A DNA stretch of 64,000 nucleotides, taken from assembly GCF_905397375.1 (NCBI RefSeq), contig NZ_CAJPVG010000003.1:342625-406624 (forward strand). The letters run 5' to 3'. This stretch comes from Ralstonia mannitolilytica (GTDB lineage Bacteria; Pseudomonadota; Gammaproteobacteria; Burkholderiales; Burkholderiaceae). This document shows positions 45,984-54,675 of this stretch, in pieces; position 1 is the stretch's first letter; each line of letters begins with the position of its first letter. The translations under genes and the position numbers were made by a program. The notes below the pieces were generated by a model. That model was not told the origin of the DNA, did not search any database, and saw nothing but the letters and a program-made list of their open reading frames with translations.

Positions 45984-46077
45984 GCCCGCGCTGCCGCAAG
46001 CACGGCAGCCTACGGAGTTGTAGACGCGCCCGTCCGTGCGCCAGCAGTCTTTTTTCCGCGGTTTTCCGGATCACACC

Positions 46078-46542
46078 ATGCCCGTCTCCCTCGACAAGCC
46101 CCTTCCCGATTTCTCCGCGCCCGCGACCAGCGGCGTCACGTTCTCGCCGGCTTCGCAGCGCGGCAAGATCGTCGTGCTGTATTTCTATCCGAAGGACAAC
46201 ACGCCCGGCTGCACGACCGAGGCGATGAACTTCCGCGACCAGTACGAGTTGTTCGAAGCCGCAGGCGCCGTGGTGTTTGGCATCTCGCGCGACAGCCTGA
46301 AGTCGCATGAGAACTTCAAGGCCAAGCTGGAACTGCCGTTTGAATTGATCTCCGACGCCGATGAAGCCGTATGCCATCTCTTCGACACCATCAAGATGAA
46401 GAAGATGTACGGCAAAGACGTGCGCGGCATCGAGCGCAGCACCTTCCTGATCGACGCCAAGGGCGTGCTGCGCCAGGAATGGCGCGGGGTTAGGGTGCCC
46501 AACCATGTGGAAGATGTGCTGACGGCGGTACGCGCCCTGTAA
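46078..46542 (+). CDS. bcp: peroxiredoxin, Bcp/PrxQ type
   Basis: 154-residue thioredoxin-fold peroxidase reducing H2O2 and organic peroxides. Peroxidatic Cys45 in YFYPKDNTPGCTTEAMNFRD. The resolving Cys that follows five residues later in E. coli Bcp is Met/Asn here, and the only other Cys is in DADEAVCHLFDT, so it is either 1-Cys or an atypical 2-Cys enzyme. ATG at 46078. Start confirmed by the canonical MPVSLDKPLPDFSAPATSG. Confidence 0.93.
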   Translation: MPVSLDKPLPDFSAPATSGVTFSPASQRGKIVVLYFYPKDNTPGCTTEAMNFRDQYELFEAAGAVVFGISRDSLKSHENFKAKLELPFELISDADEAVCHLFDTIKMKKMYGKDVRGIERSTFLIDAKGVLRQEWRGVRVPNHVEDVLTAVRAL

Positions 46543-46683
46543 AAGGCGCTGCGGCAAGCGCCGGGCAGCGCACGCCCCGCTTGCCTTTCGCCACACTGTT
46601 TCATCCATTCGCGCTGTCGCCTCCACACCGGACGTCACATGTGACAGATTGCAAATCACAAAGGGTTCCGATACAGTCGGAAC

Positions 46684-46864
46684 CGATGAGTACGAAATCC
46701 GGATGCCATTCCGATAGCCCACGACGGTACCGGCGGCCAAGTTGGCCGGATACCGCTTCAGCGTTTTTCCCGGCAGCCAGACTTGGGAGAACGTCTGAAA
46801 CGTGCAGCCTGTTGTGGCGTTCATCCAGGCCGCCCCACCTCTCGCAGGTCATGGCGGCTTTTTT
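46684..46864 (+). ncRNA. candidate structured RNA / 5' leader upstream of phoH
   Basis: The 438-bp gap before the PIN-PhoH gene has no convincing ORF but several hairpins. A TTGCAA box (46649-46654) and TACAGT (46672-46677) are 17 bp apart, giving a plausible promoter. Downstream are a hairpin at 46725-46755, a small one at 46779-46796, and a final one with arms 46829-46834 and 46853-46858 followed by six T (46859-46864). This has the build of a small RNA of about 180 nt or an attenuated leader of phoH. Not matched to a named family. Confidence 0.3.
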
Positions 46865-46980
46865 GTGGCCGTCATTCGCGCGGCGCTCCCGCATCCCCTC
46901 CCACGTTTCCCGCCAGCATCGCGCCGTGATCAACGGGCGTGGTGTTTTGTCGCTGTTCCACCCAGAGAGGTAATCGAAGC

Positions 46981-48699
46981 ATGCCGCTGCCGACCATGCC
47001 CACCCAGCCAGCCCAGTTGCTTGACCCGGCTGAATTCAAGCCTTTCGGCAAAGCCGGAAAGCCCAAGGCGGGTCAGGAACCTCGAAAACCGGTGCCCGCA
47101 CTCGAACGCGAAGCCTTGTCGGAAACCGGCCGTGCGCAGCCCAAACGCAACGTGACCCGCGCGCGTTCCGGCGAGGCATCGCCCATGGCAAAGGAAGAGT
47201 CGCGCGAACATGCCGGCATTCTTGCCAAGGCGGTCGACAAGGTCAGCGCCACGGGCGATTCGACCGAAACCGCCGTGCGCCGCCGCACCCGCCGCGATGA
47301 AGGGCCGACCAAGCTGTTCGTGCTCGACACCAACGTGCTGATGCACGACCCCACCTCGCTGTTCCGCTTCGAAGAGCACGACGTCTATCTGCCGATGATG
47401 ACGCTGGAAGAGCTCGACAACCACAAGAAGGGCATGAGCGAAGTGGCGCGCAACGCCCGGACGGTCAGCCGCACGCTCGACCAGCTCGTGGCCGGCACGG
47501 ACGGCGTGATGGACGACGGTCTGCCGCTGGCCAAGCTCGGCAACCGCGATGCGCAGGGGCGCCTGTTCTTCCAGACACGCCTGAACGACATCAAGCTGCC
47601 CGACGGTCTGCCGCAAGGCAAGGCCGACAACCAGATCCTGGGCGTGGTGGCCGCGCTGCAGCAGCAGCGCCCCGACCGCAACGTCGTGCTGGTGTCCAAG
47701 GACATCAACATGCGGATCAAGGCGCGCGCGCTTGGCCTGCCGGCAGAGGATTATTTCAACGACCGCGTGCTGGAAGACACCGACCTGCTTTACAGCGGTG
47801 TCATGGCCTTGCCCGCCGATTTCTGGCAGAAGCACGGCAAGAACATCGAGAGCTGGCAGGACCCGAAGACCGGCACCACGTTCTATCGCCTGTCGGGCCC
47901 GCTCGTGCCCTCGTTCCTGGTCAACCAGTTCGTGTACTTGGAGCCCAACGACGGCAGCCTGCCCCTGTATGCACAGGTCAAGGAGCTCAACGGCAAGACC
48001 GCCGTGCTGCAGACGCTCAAGGATTTCACGCATCAGAAAAACAACGTCTGGGGGGTGACGGCGCGCAATCGCGAGCAGAACTTCGCGCTGAACCTGCTGA
48101 TGCACCCGGAAGTCGATTTCGTGTCGCTGCTTGGCCAGGCGGGTACCGGCAAGACGCTGCTGGCCCTGGCCGCGGGCCTCGAGCAGGTGCTGGACCAGAA
48201 GCTTTACAACGAGATCATCATCACGCGCGCCACCGTGCCCGTGGGCGAAGACATCGGCTTCCTGCCCGGCACGGAGGAAGAGAAGATGCAGCCGTGGATG
48301 GGCGCCTTCGACGACAACCTCGAAGTGCTGCAGAAGTCGGACGACAACGCCGGCGAATGGGGTCGCGCAGCCACGCAGGAACTGATCCGTTCGCGGATCA
48401 AGGTCAAGAGCATGAACTTCATGCGCGGCCGCACGTTCGTCAACAAGTTCCTGATCATCGACGAGGCGCAGAATCTGACGCCCAAGCAGATGAAGACGCT
48501 GGTCACCCGCGCGGGCCCGGGCACCAAGATCGTGTGCCTAGGGAACATTGCGCAGATCGACACGCCGTATCTGACCGAAGGTTCGTCGGGCCTGACCTAC
48601 GTGGTCGATCGCTTCAAGGGATGGAGCCATAGCGGGCACATCACGCTCGCCCGCGGCGAGCGCTCGCGACTGGCCGATCACGCCACTGACGTGCTGTAA
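46981..48699 (+). CDS. PIN domain plus PhoH-like ATPase (PhoH2 type)
   Basis: 572-residue protein. An Ala/Lys-rich leader (residues 1-105) precedes a PIN ribonuclease domain starting LFVLDTNVLMHDP (Asp116) and continuing MTLEELDNHKKGMSEVARNA, then a PhoH ATPase/helicase domain with Walker A GQAGTGKTLLALA (385-397), MKSMNFMRGRTF-like block and FLIIDEAQNLTPKQMKTLVT as Walker B. PIN-PhoH fusions act as RNA helicase/RNases. The frame runs through without break. ATG at 46981. Confidence 0.93.
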   Translation: MPLPTMPTQPAQLLDPAEFKPFGKAGKPKAGQEPRKPVPALEREALSETGRAQPKRNVTRARSGEASPMAKEESREHAGILAKAVDKVSATGDSTETAVRRRTRRDEGPTKLFVLDTNVLMHDPTSLFRFEEHDVYLPMMTLEELDNHKKGMSEVARNARTVSRTLDQLVAGTDGVMDDGLPLAKLGNRDAQGRLFFQTRLNDIKLPDGLPQGKADNQILGVVAALQQQRPDRNVVLVSKDINMRIKARALGLPAEDYFNDRVLEDTDLLYSGVMALPADFWQKHGKNIESWQDPKTGTTFYRLSGPLVPSFLVNQFVYLEPNDGSLPLYAQVKELNGKTAVLQTLKDFTHQKNNVWGVTARNREQNFALNLLMHPEVDFVSLLGQAGTGKTLLALAAGLEQVLDQKLYNEIIITRATVPVGEDIGFLPGTEEEKMQPWMGAFDDNLEVLQKSDDNAGEWGRAATQELIRSRIKVKSMNFMRGRTFVNKFLIIDEAQNLTPKQMKTLVTRAGPGTKIVCLGNIAQIDTPYLTEGSSGLTYVVDRFKGWSHSGHITLARGERSRLADHATDVL

Positions 48700-48745
48700 C
48701 CGTCACCACACGGCGAATCTGTCCGCCGCAAACCGTTGTGCCAAG

Positions 48746-48774
48746 GGGCCGCGCATGTGCGCGGCCCTTTTCTT
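48746..48774 (+). terminator. Rho-independent terminator of phoH gene
   Basis: Nine-bp GC stem (48746-48754 with 48759-48767), 4-nt loop, and ttttctt tail; 47 bp past the PhoH stop. Confidence 0.85.
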
Positions 48775-48818
48775 GCTGCAGCGTCAAGGTCACTCCTTTC
48801 TTTTGACGGAGGCCCACG

Positions 48819-49244
48819 ATGCCCATGCAGCGAAATCCGCACAACCGATCGCACTTCACCCTGACCTCGGCGGCGCTGGCGATGATGCTGTCCGCCGGCG
48901 CGTCCGTTGCGCTTGCCGGCAGCCTGACCCCGCAAACGGCTGGCCAGATCAGCTATGTCTGTGGCGGCGTTGCACAGGATGAACAGCAGGCGTTGAATGC
49001 CGAGGCACGCAATTACAACCTGTCCCTGCTCTTCACGCAGGGGCCGCGCGGTGAGTACCTTGCCGACGTCGACGTGAAACTCACGCGGCACGGCAAGGAG
49101 GTTGCAAGCTTCCGCGCCGATGGACCGCGCTGCCTGATCAAGGCCCCGCCGGCCAGCTACAACGTCATCGCCACATACGAAGGCACCACCAAGCGCGCAA
49201 CCGTGCAGACCGGCAGTACGCGCAACGTCCAGCTGCGCTGGTAA
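48819..49244 (+). CDS. secreted carboxypeptidase-regulatory-like protein
   Basis: 141-residue exported protein. A Sec signal peptide (SAALAMMLSAGASVALA, cleavage near residue 33) leads to a small beta-sandwich reading LLFTQGPRGEYLADVDVKLT, ASFRADGPRCLIKAPPASYN and VIATYEGTTKRATVQTGSTR, the carboxypeptidase regulatory-like/transthyretin fold. Two Cys (about 48 and 105) could form a disulfide. Function unknown; it is a stand-alone gene with its own upstream gap. Confidence 0.8.
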   Translation: MPMQRNPHNRSHFTLTSAALAMMLSAGASVALAGSLTPQTAGQISYVCGGVAQDEQQALNAEARNYNLSLLFTQGPRGEYLADVDVKLTRHGKEVASFRADGPRCLIKAPPASYNVIATYEGTTKRATVQTGSTRNVQLRW

Positions 49245-49385
49245 AGCTTCCCGCAAAGCGCGACGCCATCGGGCCAGAATCCTGCGAGCCGCACCCCGCT
49301 TGGCGTTGCGCCTCGCCAACACGCCGTTTGGCTTTCCGACGCCGCACGCATAGCATGCGACCTATCCGGACTTTTCTGACGGCGC

Positions 49386-50135
49386 ATGCTGACGCGGCAC
49401 GGTTTTCACTCAGGCAATCTGCGACTGGCGGGCGCCGCCCTGCTGGCGCTGACGTGCCTGCTCTCTGCCTGTTCGTCGACGCCCTCCCGCCCCACCGCCT
49501 CGCGCGACATGGGGTTGCGCACGCGCGGCGCGCCTATCCAGGACCCGAGTGCCGGCCTGGAGGAAATCTCCATCGAGGCGATGGCCTTGGTAGGCACGCC
49601 GTACCGCTACGGCGGCAACACACCCGATAGCGGCTTCGATTGCAGTGGACTCGTGCGCTACGTGGTGCAACGCGCGGCCTCGGTGACGTTGCCCCGCACC
49701 GCCGCCGAGATGGGCCGGCGCGGCACGCCGCTGGACCGCAGTGAGGTCGCCTCGGGGGATCTCGTCTTCTTCAATACGACCGGCCAGCCGAACTCGCACG
49801 TCGGCATCTATGTCGGGCAGAACCGGTTTGTCCACGCGCCGGCCACGGGCGGCACGGTGCGTCTCGAAGACATGACGAAGTCCTACTGGGCGAGCCGCTA
49901 CGCAGGGGCTCGCCGTGTGGTGGCGGCAGGCAACCTGCCCGATATCCCGGCCCCCGCTCCGACTGTCACGCCCAGCCCTGCGCCGGCCCCAGTGCGGCCA
50001 GTCGAGGAAGACCCGCTCGGCGCCCTGGCCCGCGCACGCAGCGCACAAGCGGACAGCTTGATGTCCACCCGTGCCCCCGCCGCTGCGACACCCGCCGTCG
50101 ACGACGACCCCATCGCGCGGTTCGCAACCCAATAA
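49386..50135 (+). CDS. NlpC/P60 family peptidoglycan endopeptidase, lipoprotein
   Basis: 249-residue outer-membrane-anchored cell-wall hydrolase. Lipobox LLSAC (Cys29) after a hydrophobic signal, then NlpC/P60 domain from residue 60: catalytic Cys86 in DSGFDCSGLVRYV, His138 in PNSHVGIYVG and His150 in FVHAPATGG, so the triad is complete. A proline/alanine-rich C-terminal tail of about 65 residues (after 180) follows and is unlike Spr/MepS. It should cleave D-Glu-mDAP type cross-links or stem peptides. Confidence 0.92.
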   Translation: MLTRHGFHSGNLRLAGAALLALTCLLSACSSTPSRPTASRDMGLRTRGAPIQDPSAGLEEISIEAMALVGTPYRYGGNTPDSGFDCSGLVRYVVQRAASVTLPRTAAEMGRRGTPLDRSEVASGDLVFFNTTGQPNSHVGIYVGQNRFVHAPATGGTVRLEDMTKSYWASRYAGARRVVAAGNLPDIPAPAPTVTPSPAPAPVRPVEEDPLGALARARSAQADSLMSTRAPAAATPAVDDDPIARFATQ

Positions 50136-50156
50136 CGAATCGCTGGCTTCCATGCA

Positions 50157-50182
50157 AAACGCCCACCGTCTGGTGGGCGTTT
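50157..50182. terminator. bidirectional Rho-independent terminator (NlpC gene / pit)
   Basis: Perfect 11-bp inverted repeat (50157-50167 with 50172-50182), 4-nt loop, between the convergent NlpC lipoprotein and pit genes, with short T-runs on both strands. Confidence 0.8.
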
Positions 50183-50204
50183 CGTTGGGGTGCTGCAGAC
50201 CCGC

Positions 50205-51215
50205 TTACAGGACGTGCTTGCCGATCCACCAGGCGATCGCAGCCATGAACGCCGAGGCGGGGATCGTCAGGATCCATGCCCACACGATGTTGCCTGCCAC
50301 GCCCCAGCGCACGGCCGACGCCTTCTGCGCCGCGCCCACACCGACGATCGCACCCGTGATGGTATGCGTCGTCGATACCGGCACGCCCAGCGCGGAGGCG
50401 AAGAACAGCGTCAGCGCACCACCGGTTTCAGCGCAGAACCCCCCTACCGGCTTGAGCTTGGTGATTTTCTGACCCATCGTGCGCACGATGCGCCAGCCGC
50501 CGAGCAGCGTACCCAGGCCGATCGCCACGTAGCAGCAGACGATCACCCAGATCGGCGGCTCGTGCGTCGTCGCCGATGCATAACCGCCGGCAATGAGCAG
50601 CATCCAGATGATGCCGATGGTCTTCTGCGCGTCGTTACCACCATGGCCGAGGCTGTACAGCGACGCCGACAGCAACTGCAGGCGCCGGAACCACCGGTCC
50701 ACCTTGGACGGCGGCGTTCGGAAGAATAGCCATGACACCGCCACCATCAACAGCGAGCCGAGGATGAAACCCAGCAGCGGCGAAATGAGGATGAACGCGA
50801 CCGTCTTGAGCAGCCCGCTTGCGACCAGGGAACCCGTGCCGGCCTTGGCCACGGCCGACCCGACCAGCCCGCCGATCAGCGCGTGCGACGAGCTCGACGG
50901 AATGCCGTAATACCACGTGATGATGTTCCACACGATGGCGCCCACAAGCGCGCCAAAAATGACGTAGTGATCCACGATCGCCGGGTCGATGGTGTCCCGC
51001 CCGACGGTGCTCGCCACCTTAAGGTGGAAGATGAAAATGGCGATCACGTTGCACGCGGCGGCCATGGCCACTGCCTGCTGCGGCTTGAGCACGCCCGTCG
51101 AGACCACCGTGGCGATAGAGTTGGCGGCATCGTGAAAGCCGTTCATGAAGTCGAACACGATGGCCAGCGCCACCAGCAGGACGACCACCCAGAGACTGAT
51201 CTGAAGCGTATGCAT
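50205..51215 (-). CDS. pit: low-affinity inorganic phosphate transporter
   Basis: 336-residue inner-membrane PiT-family symporter with about ten helices. The twin PiT signatures GFHDAANSIATVVST near the N-terminus and GHGGNDAQKTIGIIWML in the middle, together with YYGIPSSSSHALIGG and GVPVSTTHTITGAIVGVG, are complete. ATG at 51213-51215; upstream frame is spurious. It lies 14 bp after the DUF47 gene, forming a pit-associated protein/pit operon. Confidence 0.95.
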   Translation of the reverse strand: MHTLQISLWVVVLLVALAIVFDFMNGFHDAANSIATVVSTGVLKPQQAVAMAAACNVIAIFIFHLKVASTVGRDTIDPAIVDHYVIFGALVGAIVWNIITWYYGIPSSSSHALIGGLVGSAVAKAGTGSLVASGLLKTVAFILISPLLGFILGSLLMVAVSWLFFRTPPSKVDRWFRRLQLLSASLYSLGHGGNDAQKTIGIIWMLLIAGGYASATTHEPPIWVIVCCYVAIGLGTLLGGWRIVRTMGQKITKLKPVGGFCAETGGALTLFFASALGVPVSTTHTITGAIVGVGAAQKASAVRWGVAGNIVWAWILTIPASAFMAAIAWWIGKHVL

Positions 51216-51229
51216 GAGGCGTCGTCTCG

Positions 51230-51856
51230 TCAGGCGTTTTCGAGCACGATGCCTTCGATGATGTTGGCGACATCCTCGCAACAGTCGGTGATGCACTCCA
51301 GCTGCTCATAGATGGCCTTGAGCTTGATGAGCAGCTTGATGTCGCTTTCTGTGCGGAACAGCTTGGCCATGGCGGCACGCATCACGCGGTCGGCCTCCGA
51401 CTCGAGCCGATCGATCTCCTGCGCGATGGTCAGGATCTGGCGGCCGTTGTTCATGTCGCTGAGCAGCGCCACCGCCTTGCGGACTTCCTCGCAGCACGCC
51501 ACGCAGATGCCCGCGAGCTGGCGGGCTTCATCCGTCACGTTGGTCACGTCGTACAGCGAGATCGTGAGCGACACGTCCTCCATCAGGTCGAGGATGTCGT
51601 CCATGGTGGTGATCAGCTTATGGATCTCGTCGCGGTCCAGCGGCGTAATGAACGTCTTGTGCAGCAGTTCCACCGTGTCATGCGTGATGCGGTCGGCCTT
51701 CTTCTCAAAGTTCTGCACATTGCGCGCATGCATTTCGGCATTGGGCAAGTCGTTGACCAACTCCTTGAGCGCGTGGGCCGCCTTGACGGCGCACTCTGCG
51801 TGCTGGTTGAAGTATTCGAAAAACTTGCCTTCGGTGGGCATGAAGCGACCGAACAT
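51230..51856 (-). CDS. DUF47 Pit-accessory protein
   Basis: 208-residue helical PhoU-like protein of the DUF47 family: MFGRFMPTEGKFFEYFNQHA, FEKKADRITHDTVELLHKTF, ITTMDDILDLMEDVSLTISL, IVLENA at the C-terminus. These proteins regulate the neighbouring Pit transporter. Transcribed first in the pair; ATG at 51854-51856. Confidence 0.94.
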   Translation of the reverse strand: MFGRFMPTEGKFFEYFNQHAECAVKAAHALKELVNDLPNAEMHARNVQNFEKKADRITHDTVELLHKTFITPLDRDEIHKLITTMDDILDLMEDVSLTISLYDVTNVTDEARQLAGICVACCEEVRKAVALLSDMNNGRQILTIAQEIDRLESEADRVMRAAMAKLFRTESDIKLLIKLKAIYEQLECITDCCEDVANIIEGIVLENA

Positions 51857-51895
51857 GATGATCCTTGGAAACGGAAAAACGCAGGAGTCGTAGAA

Positions 51896-51927
51896 ACAGC
51901 GCCAGTCGGGATCGCCGCTGGCGCTGT
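51896..51927 (-). terminator. possible terminator of dnaB
   Basis: Ten-bp perfect stem (51896-51905 with 51918-51927) with 12-nt loop; only a short T-tract follows on the minus strand. It is 79 bp past the dnaB stop. Confidence 0.45.
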
Positions 51928-52005
51928 CATCAAAACGCAATATTTTACCGGAGCCAGCCGCGTGCCACGCGCGGCACGTTGTGGCGGGCCGACACGTCCG
52001 GCAGC

Positions 52006-53397
52006 TTACGTGTCGTTGTCAAAGAAGGCATTGCCTCCGGTGAAGTTGTCGAACTTCGTGTATTCACCCAGGAAGGTCAGCCGAACGGTACCGATCGGGC
52101 CGTTACGCTGCTTACCGATAATGATTTCCGCCGTGCCCTTGTCCGGTGAATCGGGGTTGTACACCTGGTCACGATAGATGAACAGGATCACGTCGGCATC
52201 CTGTTCGATGGCGCCGGATTCACGCAAGTCCGACATCACCGGACGCTTGTTGGGACGCTGTTCCAGGCTTCGGTTCAGCTGCGACAGCGCAATCACCGGG
52301 CAATTGAGTTCCTTGGCCAAGCCCTTGAGCGAACGGGAAATTTCGGAGATTTCCGTCGCGCGGTTTTCGCCACCGCCGCCTGAGCCCGACATCAGTTGCA
52401 GGTAATCGATGATGATCAAGCCGAGCTGGCCGCACTGCCGTGCCAGCCGGCGCGAACGCGCGCGCAACTCCATCGGGTTGAGCGCTGGCGTTTCGTCGAT
52501 GAAGAGCTGAGCATCGTTCATCTTCTGGATGGCGTGCGTCAGGCGCGGCCAGTCTTCGTCCAGCAGGCGCCCCGTGCGCAGACGGTGCTGATCCAGCCGG
52601 CCGACCGAACCCAGCATCCGCATGGCGAGCTGCGTGCCGGCCATTTCCATCGAGAACACCGCGACGGGCAAGCCCTGCTCCACGGCAACGTGTTCGCCGA
52701 TGTTGAGCGAGAACGCGGTCTTACCCATCGACGGCCGGCCCGCGACGATGATGAGGTCGCCCGGCTGCATGCCGCTGGTCATGCGGTCCAGGTCGACGAA
52801 CCCCGTCGGCACACCGGTGATGTCGTTCTGATTGTCGCGGTGATACAGCTCGTCGATGCGCTCGACGACCTGCGTAAGCAGCGGCTGGATTTCAAGAAAG
52901 CCCTTCTGCCCCCGTGCACCTTCTTCGGCAATCGCAAAGACCTTCGATTCGGCCTCGTCCAGCAGTTGGCGCACATCGCGGCCCTGCGGATTGAAGGCGC
53001 CCGCGGAAATCTCGTCGGCAATCGTCACCAGCTGGCGCAGCACGCCGCGGTCGCGGACGATCTCGGCATAGCGACGGATGTTGGCGGCACTCGGCGTGTT
53101 CTGCGCCAGTGCATTCAGGTACGCCAGGCCGCCTACCTCTTCCGCCTTGCCCGCGGCCTGCAGCTGCTCGTACACGGTGATTACGTCGGCCGGCTTGGCC
53201 TGCGAGATCAGCTTGCCGATGTGGTGAAAGATCAGCCGGTGGTCGTAGCGGTAGAAATCGTGCTCGTTGATGAAATCGGCAATGCGATCCCATGCGGCGT
53301 TATCCAGCAGCAACCCGCCGAGTACCGACTGTTCGGCCTCGATGGAATGCGGAGGCACCTTGAGGGAATCGAGCTGGGGATCGGAGGGCGCATTCAT
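52006..53397 (-). CDS. dnaB: replicative DNA helicase
   Basis: 463-residue hexameric 5'-3' helicase of the replisome. N-terminal domain PPHSIEAEQSVLGGLLLDNA, linker, then RecA-fold C-terminal domain with Walker A IVAGRPSMGKTAFSLNIG, Walker B LGLIIIDYLQLMSG and the arginine finger region FLYRDQVYN-like near the C-terminus. ATG at 53395-53397. It follows the rplI gene with a terminator between, so it is a separate or read-through transcript. Confidence 0.97.
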   Translation of the reverse strand: MNAPSDPQLDSLKVPPHSIEAEQSVLGGLLLDNAAWDRIADFINEHDFYRYDHRLIFHHIGKLISQAKPADVITVYEQLQAAGKAEEVGGLAYLNALAQNTPSAANIRRYAEIVRDRGVLRQLVTIADEISAGAFNPQGRDVRQLLDEAESKVFAIAEEGARGQKGFLEIQPLLTQVVERIDELYHRDNQNDITGVPTGFVDLDRMTSGMQPGDLIIVAGRPSMGKTAFSLNIGEHVAVEQGLPVAVFSMEMAGTQLAMRMLGSVGRLDQHRLRTGRLLDEDWPRLTHAIQKMNDAQLFIDETPALNPMELRARSRRLARQCGQLGLIIIDYLQLMSGSGGGGENRATEISEISRSLKGLAKELNCPVIALSQLNRSLEQRPNKRPVMSDLRESGAIEQDADVILFIYRDQVYNPDSPDKGTAEIIIGKQRNGPIGTVRLTFLGEYTKFDNFTGGNAFFDNDT

Positions 53398-53456
53398 GGC
53401 GGGATTATAGCGGCGCTGCTCGGTCTTCAATCTGAACCCTCGATACAAAAGACAAC

Positions 53457-53487
53457 AAAAAAAGGCAGAGACTTTCGTCCCTGCCTT
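53457..53487 (-). terminator. Rho-independent terminator of the rpsF-priB-rpsR-rplI operon
   Basis: Stem 53462-53468 with 53481-53487 plus inner pairs (gac/gtc), and a seven-T tail on the minus strand. Confidence 0.8.
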
Positions 53488-53539
53488 CTTGACTCGCGCC
53501 AGCCAGTTACCCGGCCGTCACGAGGTACAGCGTACGTGC

Positions 53540-53992
53540 TTAGACAGCCTCGCCCAGCACCGACACGGTCACATCGACTGCCACATCGGTGTGCAGCGAC
53601 ACAACGACCGGGTGATCGCCAACGGTCTTCAGCGGACCGTTCGGAAGACGCACTTGACCCTTCTCGACCTTGAAGCCTTGCGCGTTCAGCGCCTCGGCGA
53701 TGTCGTGGTTGGTGACGGAACCGAAGAGGCGACCATCCACACCTGCCTTTTGCGACAGTTGCAGCGTCAGGCCGTTGAGCTTCTCACCTTCGGCTTGTGC
53801 GGCGGCCAGCTTTTCAGCAGCCAGCTTTTCCAGCTCGGCGCGGCGGGCTTCGAATTCCTTGATGGCAGCTTCGGTAGCACGGCGGGCCTGCTTTTGCGGG
53901 ATCAGGAAGTTACGGGCGTAACCGTCCTTCACGCGCACCACGTCGCCCAGGTTGCCAAGGTTGATGACCTTTTCCAGCAGAATGACTTGCAT
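53540..53992 (-). CDS. rplI: 50S ribosomal protein L9
   Basis: 150-residue L9: MQVILLEKVINLGNLGDVVR followed by the RNA-binding N-domain with YARNFLIPQKQARRATEAAI, a long connecting helix and C-domain GVDGRLFGSVTNHDIAEALN. Position after rpsR is the standard gene order. Confidence 0.98.
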   Translation of the reverse strand: MQVILLEKVINLGNLGDVVRVKDGYARNFLIPQKQARRATEAAIKEFEARRAELEKLAAEKLAAAQAEGEKLNGLTLQLSQKAGVDGRLFGSVTNHDIAEALNAQGFKVEKGQVRLPNGPLKTVGDHPVVVSLHTDVAVDVTVSVLGEAV

Positions 53993-54016
53993 CGTTTGTT
54001 CTCCTTGTCCCGCCGA

Positions 54017-54304
54017 TTACTTCTTGTGCTGATCGCTGTACGGCATCAGCGCAAGGAAACGCGCGCGCTTGATGGCCGTGTCGAGCTGGCGCTGGTAGTG
54101 AGCGCGCGTGCCGGTCAGGCGGGCCGGGGTGATCTTGCCGTTCTCGCCGATGAAGTCCTTCAGCGTTTCGACATCCTTGTAGTCGATCTGCTCAACGCCT
54201 GCCACCGTGAAGCGGCAGAACTTCTTGCGCTTGAACAGCGGGTTTTGCTGCTGGAAGCGCTTCTTGTTCTTCGCGTCGCGCTGCTTCTTGTTCATGAATG
54301 CCAT
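54017..54304 (-). CDS. rpsR: 30S ribosomal protein S18
   Basis: 95-residue S18 with core CRFTVAGVEQIDYKDVETLK and NGKITPARLTGTRAHYQRQL. An ATG at 54304 gives MAFMNKKQRDAKN; an internal Met three codons later is an alternative start. S18 binds S6, encoded two genes upstream. Confidence 0.97.
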   Translation of the reverse strand: MAFMNKKQRDAKNKKRFQQQNPLFKRKKFCRFTVAGVEQIDYKDVETLKDFIGENGKITPARLTGTRAHYQRQLDTAIKRARFLALMPYSDQHKK

Positions 54305-54307
54305 GAT

Positions 54308-54634
54308 TCAATCCTTTACGAATACGTTACATCCGGAGATGTGAAAGACCAGTGTCTTGCTGCTGCGGTGCTTGCGGGCCAGGAATCCGACGCAATCCAG
54401 GACAGTGCCTGGTGCAATGCGATCGACAACGGAAGCCACCTTGCCGGCCGCCAGCGCTTCGATCGAAAACTCGATCTGCCGCACTGTCTGCGCCTCCACC
54501 GCCGGCCCGCTATAGCTCAGCAGGCAATTGACGATGGGAACGCCGGCCGGGGTGTACCGCATGACCTCGCGCTCGACCAGCGTGGCGACGAGTTGCAGAC
54601 GGTTGATGACGCTATTCCCCTGGATTCCGTCCAT
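54308..54634 (-). CDS. priB: primosomal replication protein N (PriB)
   Basis: 108-residue OB-fold single-strand DNA-binding protein for PriA-dependent replication restart: NRLQLVATLVEREVMRYTPA, GVPIVNCLLSYSGPAVEAQ, LDCVGFLARKHRSSKTLVFH. ATG at 54632-54634 is taken. Embedded between rpsF and rpsR as in other proteobacteria. Confidence 0.95.
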   Translation of the reverse strand: MDGIQGNSVINRLQLVATLVEREVMRYTPAGVPIVNCLLSYSGPAVEAQTVRQIEFSIEALAAGKVASVVDRIAPGTVLDCVGFLARKHRSSKTLVFHISGCNVFVKD

Positions 54635-54675
54635 GGCCGCGGTGCGCGATCTAGATCACGCCGCACCGCGCGACA

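Noticed and set aside
46581..46973. Plus-strand open frame in the phoH upstream gap
   Set aside because: Residues are Ser/Arg/Pro-rich without a family match; it runs through several hairpins and a terminator-like structure, better explained as untranslated.
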